Assembly (NCBI GenBank): GCA_033961575.1
Contig: CM066733.1
Span: 66,152,921-66,216,920 of the forward strand
Direction of reading: 5' to 3'
DNA from: Aselliscus stoliczkanus
Lineage: Eukaryota > Chordata > Mammalia > Chiroptera > Hipposideridae
DNA: 64,000 nucleotides
Part shown: one piece after another, positions 47,337-58,004 of the stretch
Layout of the letters: every line of letters starts with the position of its first letter
Numbering within the stretch: position 1 is the first letter of the stretch
Notes under the pieces: model-generated
Database searches by the model: none
What the model was told of the DNA's origin: nothing
What the model saw: only the letters and a program-made list of their open reading frames with translations
Position numbers and translations under genes: made by a program

Positions 47337-47930
47337 ATGGTTCATTTTATGATGTCCACTTGATTAGACCACAAGCTACCCAGACATTTGGTCAAACATT
47401 ATTCTGGGTGGGACTGTCTATGAGGAGGGTATTTCTTGATGAGATTACCATTTGAATTGGTAGACTGAGTAAAGCAGACTATATGGCCTAATGTGGATGG
47501 GCTTCATCTAATCGGTTAAAGGCCTGAATAAAACAAAAAGGCTAACCCTTCCATGAGTAGGAGGGGACTCTTCCTAACTAACTGCCTGAATCCAGACATC
47601 AGTTTTTTCCTGTCTTCGGGCCCAAATGGAAACATTGCCTCTTCCTGGGTCTTGAGCTTGCTGGCATTCAGACTGGAACTACACCGTTGGCTACCTTGGG
47701 TTTCCAACTTGCTGATGGCAGGTTTTGGGGGTTTGTTATCCTCCATAATTCTATAAGCCAATTCTTTATAATACATCTTTATGAATAATATTATATAATA
47801 GATACATAGACACATAGATATAGTCCCAGTCATTTGTCTGTTGGCCTACCTATCTATTGAGATGTATATATACATATACACATACACATCCTATTGGTTC
47901 TGTTTCTATGGAGAACTCTGACTAGTATAG
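47337..47930 (+). mobile_element. Solo LTR-like element, ERVL/MaLR type
   Basis: Starts 'tgtgatggttcattttatga', continues 'ggtagactgagtaaagcagac', 'taatcggttaaaggcctgaataaaacaaaaagg', 'cagactggaactacaccgttggc' and 'ctccataattctataagccaattc', has an AT and CA rich stretch, then ends 'ggttctgtttctatggagaactctgactagtata'. This is a known mammal-wide LTR-type layout; subfamily not assigned. No internal region adjoins it. The short open frames on both strands are part of it. Confidence 0.6.
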
Positions 47931-47934
47931 AGAC

Positions 47935-49060
47935 CTCTGCTTCTGGCAAAGAAAATGCAGAATTTCCTATTGGCCAGAAAATGTTAAAAAAAAAAAAAAG
48001 CTCCCATCATACGTATATGGCAAGTGTTTCAAAAATGGCTAATCCTATGAACAAAATTAGAATTAGAATTCTGGCTTAACTGTGCATGTTGGAAAAGAAA
48101 ACAATTGGCTGTATTTTTTTTTGGAAAGGAAAGCAACATAATACTGTGTGAAAAACAAAGAAATTTGACTCAGGAGACCTGAGGTCCAATTTCACTGCTT
48201 TATAAACCATTACACATGTGATGTCCCTTAGTTAAGGTGAAGTAGATGGCAAAAGAAGGAATAGAAGCATGTAGCAGAAGCAGGACCATGAGCAAATCCA
48301 ATGACTTAACATTAGTGAAGCCACAACAAAGACCAATGTTGTACTGAGATCTGGCCTTGTCCCCTGAGGGCCACCAAGGAGCAGCCAATCTAAGGCCATA
48401 GAGAGGCAACTTGAAGATATCACCGTCCATAGCTGCAGGGAAGAAATCAAATGACTCCAAGGAGACGCTATAGGAGAAGAGAAAGATTATCCTGGGAGAG
48501 AGACAGCCTTGCTCCTATTGATTTCTCTGGTGGACACTGAAAAGTCATGGGTTTCTTTTATTGTTAGTATGAAAGAAACATACCGCATGCACAAAACTGT
48601 AGGAACTAATGATAACCCATTAATTAATTTAAGGTGGGAGCAGATAGCTTCATTATGTGGATGGTTGGTAATGCCATTTGGAATCTGAACAACAGAAATC
48701 ACTTTAGAAGAAATATATTTCCAAAATCAATGATTTAAAATTACAACTTTACAGCTGTAGTAACATACAGAGATGAGAATAGTGTAAGAGATGAGAGCAG
48801 CGTAACGTTCCAAGCATCAGTTTCTAAATACAACAGAGATCAGACAGATCATTCAAACTTTAAAATATCAATATTAATTTAGTCCATATATTCTATCTAT
48901 TGTTGACCTCTCAGGCAATATCAGCATTTCATTCTCTCTTGCTGGCAGTTTTACTTGCAAAAACGTCGTGAGTTGTGGCAGAGAGGTCTTCTGTTGGACA
49001 TTACACATACGCAAGTGGGATTGGTTTCACACAACACACTCATTGTGGGTGCAGCCCAGT
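47935..49060. other. No recognised feature
   Basis: No gene or named repeat seen. Two overlapping minus frames at 48200-48460 lack support. Confidence 0.4.
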
Positions 49061-49081
49061 AACAAGGAACAGTGCATTCTT

Positions 49082-50724
49082 TTTTTTTTTTAATTATTAT
49101 TTTTTTATTAGTTTCAGGTGTACAATACAGTGCAATAGTTATACATTTTACTCCTCAAAGTGACAACCCCTCTCCCCCAATTTGCCACCCCACTCCTCCC
49201 TCCCATATCATATATATCTATTACACTTCCTCTGATTCCCTTCCATAGTATAATCCACATCCCGTGACTATCCATATATATTCAATTACAGTTGGTATAC
49301 AATATTATACAACCTCCGCTTCAGGCATACAGTGCAGTGATCAAACCTCTACTCCATCCGTGAAATGGTCTCCCCAACAACACATGTGACCATCTGATGC
49401 CCCACAAAATATTTACACCAGTGTTAATTATATTCCCCGAACTGTCTGTCATATCCCTGTGGCAATATTGTAGTTGCCTATTTTTGCTGTCTAATCCCTT
49501 CCCCTTCTCCCTCATCCCAACCCCCCTCCCAACTAGCAACCCTGTTTTTCCTCTATATCTATGAGTCAGTTCTGTTTACATTGCTCATTCATTCAGTTTT
49601 TCAGATTTAACTTATAAGTGAGATCATATGGTATTTGTCTTTCTCTGTCTGACTTATTTCACTTAACATAATAGTCTCTAGGTCCATCCATATCATTGCA
49701 AATGGTACGATTTCATTCTTCTTTAGAGTGGAGTAATACTCCATTGTATAAATGTAACACAGTTTCTTAATCCAGTCATCTACCGATGGGCATTTCGGTT
49801 GTTTCCAAGTCTTGGCTATTGTAAATAGTGCTGCAATGAACATAGGGGTGCATATATTTTTTTGAATCAGTGTCTTGGGTTTTTCGGGATAAATACCTAG
49901 GAGTGGAATTGCTGGGTCAAAAAGTAGTTCCATTTCCAGATTTTTGAGATACCTCCATACTGACTTCCATAGTGGCTGCACCAATCTGCAATACCACCAA
50001 CAGTGCAGCAGGGTCCCCTTTTCCCCACAGCCCCGCCAGCACTTGTTGTTTGTTGATTTATTGATGATAGCCATTCTGACTGGAGTGAGGTGGTATCTCA
50101 TTGTGGTTTTTATTTGCATTTCCCTAATGACCAGTGAGGTTGAACATTTTTTCATATGCCTATTGGCCTTCTGTATGTCCTCTTTAGAGAAATGTCTCTT
50201 CATATCTTCTGCCCAATTTCTTATTGGGTTGCTTGTTTTTTTTGGTGTTGAGTTGCATGAGTGTTTTATAAATTTTGGATATTAACCCCTTATCAGATAT
50301 ATCGTTGGCAAATATATTCTCCCAATCAGTAGGCTTCCTTTTTGTTTTATTGATGGTTTCCTTTATTGTGAAAAAACTTTTAAGTCTGATATAATCCCAT
50401 ATGTTCATTTTTTCTTTTACTTCCCTTGCCCGCAGGGATGTCTCAGTAAAAATATTGCTCCGGATAATGTCTGCAAATGTACTCCCTATATTTTCTTTTA
50501 GAAGTTTTATGGTTTCAGGTCTTACATTTAAGTCTTTAATCCATTTTGAATTTGTTCTTGTATATGGCGTAAGGAGGTGGTCCAGTTTCATTTTTTTGCA
50601 TGTATCAGTCCAATTTTCCCAGCACCATTTATTGGATAGACTATCTTTACTCCAATGTAAATTCTTGCTTCCTTTGTCATAGATTAACTATCCATAAATG
50701 TCTGGATTTATTTCTGGACTCTCA
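49082..50724 (-). mobile_element. Young 5'-truncated L1
   Basis: On the minus strand: the ORF2 C-terminal part, a 3'UTR (about 49095-49600 on the plus axis) and an A tail (T run at 49081-49091). The 15-bp repeats gaacagtgcattctt at 49067-49081 and gaacagcacattctt at 50725-50739 (two mismatches) are the TSDs. It has much less decay than the other L1s here, so it is one of the younger insertions. 5' truncation is typical of L1 insertion, and the copy cannot retrotranspose. Confidence 0.95.
49607..50700 (-). pseudogene. L1 ORF2 C-terminal remnant, frameshifted
   Basis: Two minus-strand frames (50184-50591 and 49607-50203) together cover the end of L1 ORF2 after the reverse transcriptase domain. 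The upstream frame has '[21 protein letters not shown]' then [20 protein letters not shown]; the downstream one has '[19 protein letters not shown]' (the cysteine/histidine-rich region), '[19 protein letters not shown]' and '[17 protein letters not shown]'. One extra base near 50215-50216 shifts the frame (…NKKLGRR… where WAEDMKR is expected). An in-frame TAG also occurs near 50685. No endonuclease domain is present. Confidence 0.92.
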
Positions 50725-50739
50725 GAACAGCACATTCTT

Positions 50740-51890
50740 GTAGAGGGAAGAGAGGCTGCCTTTCAGCCATCACAGCCTGTCTCCTGCCTTCTGCCCTTAG
50801 TGCTTTGGATAAACCCTACTTCATCTCAAAATTTCTATTGGCAGGTGAATAGTTAAATCAGCCTTCTTGACACTCTAGAAAAGTGCCCTGATCACTTTCC
50901 AACCCTCTCTCTCTCCCAGGCATAAAATCCTTCTCCCCAGGGCTCCCACATTATACCATATTTATCTGTTGGATTCTGTTTGGGGATTTCCTATTGGTTT
51001 TAGAAGACAGCTTTTGAGGTGCTGTGTATATAGGGCCATGGCTGGTACATAGTGGGACCATGATAAATTATCAGGAAAGGTAGTATAGACCGCGTTTCTT
51101 TCAATCAGATTTCATGTACTTTCTGTAGGTAGTACAGTTCAAATGGAGGAAAAACAGGTAAGGTGAGAAGGACTGGCAAAGAAAGTTGGAAAACAAAGAA
51201 GGAAAGCAGAGGGGATTTCTTACTTAAGTTAGTTAGCTGGAGGTGTGGGTTTTAATTCTCAAATAATAGGGAGCCTGGCCACAGACTAGAAAAAAAAATC
51301 TTATTTCTACTCGGTGGCACAGGGGATTTCCTAGAGAGAAATAGAAACAGAGAATAAACTAAAGTAACTGAAGAGGCTGGCTGAAGAAACCCTGAAAATA
51401 ATAAACTTAAGTTTACAATTTCTATTTCAACACATTTTTAGGAGATAAGAGCTCTCTAAAGGTTAAGAAAATATTTTTTTCTAGTTCATCTTTTAGTCAA
51501 ATAGTCTGGATTTAAAGTAGGGGAAAGGATTCTGTATCATTGTAGGTCATTCATATGAAAGAATCAAGAGAATACACAGATGCAGCTAAATGCTTTGCTT
51601 AATTATTACAGAAAGGATTGCAACCTGAACTATTAATTCTCTTCTATGAGGAAAAGGTTTTCCTATCAACACACAGTCTATATAGATTATTGAATATGCA
51701 TCACACTGCACATTATGGATTGGTTATTTGCTGAAACCGATGACAGATGTTTTATTTGAGAATTAAATATGCACCTAAATGAATGGGAAATAAGGGAACA
51801 TTGAAATTTATTACAGTTAACCTGACTCCTGTCTAAAAATGGATAAAAATAAATGAAGAGAGACAAGGATACTAATATTTATAAAATAGC
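50740..51890. other. No recognised feature
   Basis: No gene or named repeat seen. Confidence 0.4.
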
Positions 51891-51894
51891 CTCT

Positions 51895-52020
51895 CTGTAC
51901 AAGATATTATGTATTTTTGGTCTGTTTAATCCACAAGCTGTCTGATAAAGTAGGCAATATTATCCACATAAGACAGGGTATTAGTAGTAAATCAAATATT
52001 TAAACTCAAGTCAATCCACC
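51895..52020 (-). repeat. MIR SINE fragment
   Basis: 'ctctctgtacaagatattatgta..tgtttaatccacaagctgtctgataaagtaggcaatattatccacata' follows the inverse MIR order. Confidence 0.5.
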
Positions 52021-52335
52021 ATACCTCAGGGCTATATAAAGAAGGGGAGAGGGAATGAGTTGGAGGTTAAGTTACTAGATCACAGAGGATTTCAGGGAAA
52101 GCATGTGTATTGGCCAGTGAACAATTGTCTAAGAGGGATTCAATCTGGAGCTCATATCTGACCTAGAGGGCAAACACCAGGAGACAGGTAGTAGGGGAAA
52201 AGGTGACTGGAAGAGCTGAAGTTATAACAGAGTGCAGAAATACAATAGACTGATTTTTCAGCTGGTGGCGAAGAGCAAAAACAGGACCAAAGGTTATATA
52301 AATGTAAATCTTTAATTAAAACTGATCAGAAGTAT

Positions 52336-52812
52336 AGTGGGAAAAATAATAATTGCCCCCCAAAGATGTTCACATCCTATTCCTCGTCACCTGTAAATAT
52401 AATACTTTAAATGGCAAAAGGAACTATGTAAATGTGATTAAATTAAGGGCTTTGAGATGAGGACACTATCCTGGATTATCAGGGTGGGTCCAACATAATT
52501 ACAAGGGAGGCAGTAGAGTTAGATTCAGAAAAGAGATATGATGGCAGATCAGGTGGGACTAATGCACTTTGAAGATGGAAGAAATGGCCGATAGCCAAGG
52601 GATGCAGGTCGACTTTCAAAGCTGTGAAAGGCAAGAAAATAGCTTCTCCCATAAACCCTCCAGAGAAAGCAAGGCTCTACTGATGCCTGACTTGAGCCCA
52701 ATGCGATTTATTTTGGACTTCTTACTTCCAGAACTATCAGATAATAAATTTGGGTGGTTTTAAGCCATTCAATTTGTGGTAATTTATTACAGCATTAGTA
52801 GGAAATTAAAAG
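52336..52812 (+). mobile_element. Solo LTR of MaLR type
   Basis: 'taattgccccccaaagatgttcacatcctattcctc', 'aatggcaaaaggaactatgtaaatgtgattaaattaaggg', 'ctatcctggattatcagggtgggtcc', 'gaagatggaagaaatggcc', 'ccagaactatcagataataaa' (polyadenylation signal), 'ttttaagccattcaatttgtggtaatttattacagc'. A classic MaLR LTR order. No proviral interior is seen. Confidence 0.8.
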
Positions 52813-53003
52813 AATAATTGTATAAGAAATATCAGTGAAAATGAATTCGTATGCTGCCAATAACTAGATTTACAATTGACCTCCTGGGTGCTCCTTTACA
52901 GATTTTATTTCCTTGAGTTATTTTTCTCAAGAATTTTTGGGCATCAATGCCTTTTTGCAGATGAGCTGAAGGACAGGTAAGGAAAAATGAAACAAAAAAG
53001 TAA

Positions 53004-53047
53004 AATAATAATAATAACAACAACAACAACAACAACAACAGCAGCAG
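53004..53047. repeat. (AAT)n-(AAC)n-(CAG)n compound microsatellite
   Basis: ataataataataac then about 10 aac/aca units then cagcagcag. The adjacent minus-strand Leu-repeat open frame (52832-53038) is caused by this tract. Confidence 0.95.
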
Positions 53048-53300
53048 AAAAAGCTCTTTCCTTAACCAACAAACTCAAAATGGGAGACTAACAGTTTTGG
53101 GATGGTTTGCAGATGGTTTGACAGTTATATACATAGTTAATTTTTCCTTTTCCTGTGCATTTTCTTTTCATTTGGGTTGTGCAAAAAGAAAATGATTCTT
53201 ATTTTCATTATAGTATTAGAACAATCTCTGTCACTAGCACAGCAAGAATACAGGTAATTCTAAATGAATGCCATTCTGTGCTTGATTATTAATTTATCTA

Positions 53301-53429
53301 CCGGGGGTACCAAAAAACGGACATATACACATGACTTGTATTCATCTTTTGTTATCGGTATATAGTATTACAATTTTAATACCGTTTTTTCCTTTCTTAA
53401 AATGTGTATACATTTTTTTGGCACCCTCG
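53301..53429. mobile_element. Mariner-type MITE, 129 bp
   Basis: Left terminus CCGGGGGTACCAAAAAACGG, right terminus (inverse) CGAGGGTGCCAAAAAAATGT, with TATACACAT shared further in on both sides. TA dinucleotides flank it at 53299-53300 and 53430-53431. It has no transposase coding capacity and is probably a deletion derivative of a mariner. Confidence 0.85.
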
Positions 53430-53454
53430 TATATTCTGCTTATTCTGTTACGCC

Positions 53455-53665
53455 AACTAATTATCATGTTTTCAAGAGGTACTTTTCATTCATGCTTTTA
53501 TTCATTCACTCAAGAAATGTTTCTTGAGTTCCCAGTCTATATGAAAGGCACTATGCCAAGGACTAGGGAAAGAGTTGTGAAAAAAGCAAGCATTGTCCTT
53601 GCCTTTTATTCCTCTTCAAACTCTCTAGACCATACTGATATCAGACTTTCTGACTGATTTCACTG
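53455..53665 (-). repeat. L2 LINE fragment
   Basis: 'ttattcattcactcaagaaatgtttcttgagttcccag..atgaaaggcactatgccaaggac..attgtccttgcctttt' is the inverse of the L2 3' end. The 108-codon plus frame at 53331-53657 is made of the MITE and this L2. Confidence 0.75.
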
Positions 53666-53669
53666 ATAT

Positions 53670-54210
53670 CTGCTGCTACATGTTTAAGGACTTAATATTA
53701 CTTAATGGATATTAGCACATTTCTCTATCTCAATTATATACTCATCTAAGTTACACACTTTTAGGGGGCTGTTATTATGTCTCATATGGCATATAGCTCA
53801 CATTTAATAGAAAATTAATAATTTCTTAATAATTTCTTAATAATCACCATGTTTTGTAGAATCATTGTATCCTGAACAAGAAAATGTTCATTGTTCAATA
53901 GTTTCTCTGCAAGGCCCATTTTTAAAAAAATCTGATATTTGAGTCTTGATGGTAAATAAGACCTGTCCAAGTTGTCAGAGAGGAGAATGAGTTTCAAGCC
54001 AAGGCAAAAACATATGCACAGGAAAATGTGATGTTTTTTAAACAAAAGAGCAAGCATTTGTGTGTGGCGGGAACATCGTACACAGAACACCACCAAGCTA
54101 GTGAGCCATACTGGGGTAATAGTGGGAAAATCTTTTTCAGTCATGCTAGAACATATAGATTTGATCTTTTTTTTAAAAAATTCTTAATTATTTATTTAGT
54201 TGTTTATTTT
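53670..54210. other. No recognised feature
   Basis: No gene seen. A minus-strand 109-codon frame (53815-54144) has no family features. Confidence 0.4.
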
Positions 54211-54213
54211 TCT

Positions 54214-54365
54214 TTTTTATTGTGGTAAAAAGCACAGGACACAAAATTTATCATATTAACCATTTTTAAGTATAATACTCAGTAGAGTTAAGTATATTCA
54301 TATTGTTGTGAAACAGATCTCTAGAACTTTTTCATCTTGCAAAACTGAAACTCCACCTTTTAGGA
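54214..54365 (-). repeat. L1M 3'-end fragment
   Basis: 'tttattgtggtaaaaagcacaggacacaaaatttatcatattaaccatttttaag', 'ctctagaactttttcatcttgcaaaactgaaactcc' is a standard inverse L1M segment. Confidence 0.85.
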
Positions 54366-54408
54366 ATAAGAGGAGCTATGGAGTGGAAGGGTTTAAAATA
54401 AAAGAATA

Positions 54409-54583
54409 GGGACAGCCAGTTAGCTCATTCGGTTAGAGTGCAGTGCTCACAACACCAAGGTTGCCAGCTCAATCCCCACATGCGCCCTGAGTTGTGCCCT
54501 CCACAACTAGATTAAAACAACTACTTGACTTGGAGCTGATGGGTCCTGGAAAAACACACTGTTCCCCAATAAAATAAAATTAA

Positions 54584-54631
<48 letters not shown>
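54409..54631 (+). mobile_element. tRNA-Ile-headed SINE with (TA)n tail
   Basis: Same family as 30478-30650: head 'gacagccagttagctcattcggttagag', 'cagtgctcacaacaccaaggttgcc', body 'ccctccacaactagattaaaacaactacttgacttggagctgatggg', end 'gttccccaataaaat'. The A-rich tail runs into an uninterrupted (TA)n of about 44 bp (about 54588-54631). The flanking 8-bp repeats aaagaata (54401-54408 and 54632-54639) lie outside that tract, so the microsatellite belongs to the SINE tail. Confidence 0.9.
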
Positions 54632-54635
<4 letters not shown>

Positions 54636-54639
54636 AATA

Positions 54640-55160
54640 TTAGATTATTGCCCCCATCCATCTCCATTTTTTAAAAACAAAGATAACTCTTGCATTTATA
54701 GAGAGAATAACCTGACAAAGGAATAGGAGACCTTTGGAAGCTAATAAGTATCATGCTATAATATAATTTTGGAACCAGATGAAACTCAGTAAACTTCTGG
54801 CTTCAGCACATATTTGCTGTATCAAGTGAAGATCATCGGACTATAACATTTTCCTTTAGAGTCAACAATGGGGTTTACTTTTTAATACTCATTCTTATGT
54901 TTCAAAAAAAATTACTTTTTTTAAAAATTTAGCTATTTGGGTATTTTTCAAATAATGACTACATAGAAAAATATTTGAAGGAAGAATGCACTATTAGCAG
55001 ATTAAATATCTTCAATTTTCTCCACGATTTTATTGACCTATGCCTCTAATTGTTAAAATGAATTCTTGAACAATTTTTCTTAACTGTCAGAATATGACTA
55101 TGTAACCCACTTTACATTCCAAAAAACAATCTAATATTTAGTTTCACCATTAGGGTTTTG
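54640..55160. other. AT-rich DNA, nothing recognised
   Basis: No gene or named repeat seen. Confidence 0.4.
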
Positions 55161-55165
55161 AGGCT

Positions 55166-55365
55166 AATATTCTATGGCAGCTATTTGCAAGCCTGATGTA
55201 GAGTAGAGTCTCCTGGAAGCTTTTGAAACTATGATGCTCGTCTCCACCAGAGACAAATTAAATCAGAATCTTTATGGATGGACCTAGACATTTAATCTTT
55301 TTAAAATTTTCCCAAGTGATTTTAATGTAAAGCCAGGGCTGAGAATCAGTGCTCTACTTTCCAAA
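55166..55365 (+). repeat. MER5-like hAT fossil
   Basis: 'tgcaagcctgatgtagagtagagtctcctggaagcttttgaaac..aaatcagaatctttatggatgg..cccaagtgattttaatgtaaagccagggctgagaatcagtg' follows the MER5/Charlie layout, including a degenerate right terminus. Confidence 0.65.
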
Positions 55366-55369
55366 GCAC

Positions 55370-56310
55370 TTGTTTTATATTGAAAAGAAGTTTGTTTTAA
55401 CTATGGCTCTTTGTAGTTTATCCCAATTTCCCATAATCATGGTTAATCTGGTGAAAAAAAAAATGAGATGCTCTGCTTTCTTTTGTCATCTTAAAATACA
55501 TAAATATGTTTTCTAAATTAATTTTCATATGGTCTTTAAATAACTTGATGTTTAAATAAGTTACATAATGTGGGAAAATGCTTTATATGTTCCTCTGTAT
55601 TAATAGAAATCTTGACTGTATTGTACAACTGTGTCTATGAGTTTCCATAATGTTTCATCAGTGCCAAAACCTAGGAGTGGGTTGGGGGAGAATGCTTCCA
55701 CTTGCACATAATTTTCATCATTCCTTCCTACCATAAACCACTAAAATGGTTCTTAAAAATAATTGAAGAATGGCCTTTAATTGTTCTTTTCAACAGAGTA
55801 GACCTGATGTTTCCTGCTTGAATTAATAACAGAAAAGGTCAAAGTTGCTATTTCAAGCCTTTCTTCTCTTCTTCTGCTTCCTTTAGAACTTTATTATCAA
55901 CCATAAAGATAAAGAAAAATACTGCAGTCTGATGACACAAGTTTGCAAAAAATCTCCTTTCCTCCCTGATGATCTTGGAATTTCAGCTCGATAGTCTTTA
56001 AAACCAGATGTTTTCTTTAACTTTTTGTAGCTGTTTTATAGAGAACCTGATATTTTGTTTAAAACATTTTTCAATTCTGTACAGAATATAGAAACATTAA
56101 AAAAACCTCAATGCATTTATTTGACAAAGTTTTACTGATTATAAATTATTCTATGCCCTGTGTTAAGCACCAGATGATATAAATATTTAAGAAATTATTT
56201 AGCATAAAAGTTTGAATTAAAAAAATGGAAGATGTTTTAAGGGAAGGAACCATACAGTCAATAAGAGATACAGGCACTTGAGATACAGGAAATCACTACA
56301 GAATAATAGA
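55370..56310. other. AT-rich DNA, nothing recognised
   Basis: No gene or named repeat seen. Confidence 0.4.
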
Positions 56311-56329
56311 GCAGTTGGGGTTGAGTTTT

Positions 56330-56754
56330 TTTTTTCGTTTTTTTTAAAGATTTTATTGGGGAATTGGGGGAACAGACAAGTCGCTGTCTCCTCGCTCCTC
56401 AGTCCAGGCGCGGAGGACGCTGCTCCACTGGCCCAGGCAGGCATCATCACTGCGCTCCTCCCGGATGAGGCAGATCAGCCGCCGGCCCCTGGATGTCGCT
56501 CACCGCGAATATTGGCAGCTCGCGCTGGCCGCCAGCGGCCCACGATTGCTGCCCGCCACTCACTGCAGCCCACGGCAGCCCACTGCAGCAGGGGCTGCGG
56601 CCCACACCACCACCGGGGCTCGCACAGCCCAGCTCCAGGTGGAGCCGTTGTTAGCTGCAGAGGGCAGCGTCACTGGCCCTCACACGTGGGATCTGAACCA
56701 GGGCTGCTGGCATCCCAAAACCAGCTCCCAACCAAAGCGCCACTCCGCCGGCAC
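56330..56754 (-). mobile_element. Long tRNA-headed SINE
   Basis: Complete copy in minus orientation, GC-rich and less decayed than its neighbours; the head GCCGGCGGAGTGGCGC is at the right end and the A tail at 56330-56346. The 14-bp repeats tggggttgagtttt at 56316-56329 and 56755-56768 are exact TSDs. The 161- and 101-codon plus-strand frames are antisense reads of the SINE and are not genes. It retains many CpGs, consistent with a recent insertion. Confidence 0.93.
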
Positions 56755-56879
56755 TGGGGTTGAGTTTTAAGTTGGTCCCTAAGATCTGAGTATACACAAG
56801 GCAATTTCTTCATGCCAAACCTAGTGGAGTCCAAAGCCCACTCCAAACAAGAAAGTTTCTTTCCAGTATTATTAAGAAA

Positions 56880-57420
56880 TAATTGATTTCTTAATAATAA
56901 TTGATTTCTACATCACTGAATAAGTTTAAGGCACATAGCACGATGATTTGATTTGTATATATTGTGAAATGATTACCACAATAGATTTAGCTAACATCCA
57001 TCACCTCATACAAATACAAAAATAAATAAAGAGGCAAAGAAAGAAAGAAAAAAGAAAGAAAGAAAGAAAGAAGAAAAGGAAAAAAACCTGATGATAGTAA
57101 CTTTTAGCATTTACTCTCTTAACAACTTTTCTATATGTCATACATCAGTGTTAGCGATAGTCATGTTATACATTATATTCCTAGAAATGATTTATCTTAC
57201 AACTGCAAGTTTGTATCATCTTCTTCCAATTCTCCCCTCCCCCATCTCTGTCTGGTAACAACACCTGATCTCTTTTTCTGAGGCTTTTTTTGTTTTTGTT
57301 TTGTTATATTTTTTGATTCCACATATGAGTACAAGTGAGATCTTACAGTACTTGTGCTTTTCTGTCTGACTTATTTTACTTAGCATAACACTTTCAATGT
57401 TCATCCTTGTTGTCATAAAT
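56880..57420 (-). repeat. L1M 3'-end fragment
   Basis: 'taagtttaaggcacatagcacgatgatttgatt', 'ccaccacaatagatttagctaacatccatcacctcataca' (with a purine-rich (AAAG)n insertion at about 57030-57095), 'tctgtctggtaacaacacc', 'agtacttgtgcttttctgtctgacttattttacttagcataac' are inverse L1M landmarks. Confidence 0.88.
57030..57095. repeat. (AAAG)n polypurine tract
   Basis: About 50 bp of (GAAA)-type units, almost all purine, inside the L1M fragment. Confidence 0.9.
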
Positions 57421-57424
57421 GGTG

Positions 57425-57995
57425 GGATTTACTCAAGGACACCGATTTTGATGGTCTCCTCATTTATAAATTTGTTTTACAATGCTGTGATTTCTTCTGG
57501 AAAAAGAAGCTATGTTCTCTTTGTCATACTCGTAGACACTGGGGTCAATGCTGACACTGTGCTCCATCTCATGCATGTATGCAGCCACTAGGTGCTTTGA
57601 AAATGTTAAACAGCTACCTCCTATGGAACATTAAAAAAAATAATAAATGTTATGTTTGACATGTTAGTCAAAGAAACACAAACCATAGCAGTATGTAGAG
57701 TTTTGTGTTCCGGATGGTGATGGATCATGGATTGAACACCCAGGGTCTAATTGCACCACTTTCCTAGATACCAATAAAGCATCAGTTATACAAAACAAGT
57801 GTTTGCTCTTATTTTTTCCTTCCAATAATTTAAATATAACAGGAGCATATTCTAAAACAAGCTTTGTTTTGAATCTAAAAACTCTTTAGTTATGGCTAAT
57901 AAAGATCTGTATTGACTATCTATTTGGAATGTTGCTATAAGACTATCCAGTAAACATAAAAATTTTATAATCTTAGATTTCTATATTATTATATT
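57425..57995. other. No confident feature; one short peptide-like frame
   Basis: No named repeat seen. The minus strand at about 57475-57625 reads through roughly 45 codons in one frame (..GGSCLTFSKHLVAAYMHEMEHSV.., then a 'DPSVYEYDKEN' stretch) before a stop. I could not place it in a family, and no splice sites or poly(A) support a gene. It is noted only because the composition looks less random than its surroundings. Confidence 0.3.
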
Positions 57996-58004
57996 GAAAA
58001 ATTT

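Noticed and set aside
47337..47930. Complete endogenous retrovirus
   Set aside because: Only LTR-type sequence is visible here and at 8448, 41868, 52336 and 62217; no gag, pol or env reading frames were found next to any of them.
56278..56763. 161-codon plus-strand open frame
   Set aside because: It is the antisense read of a GC-rich long SINE. Similar Ala/Pro/His-rich frames appear in the other copies of the same SINE at shifted positions.
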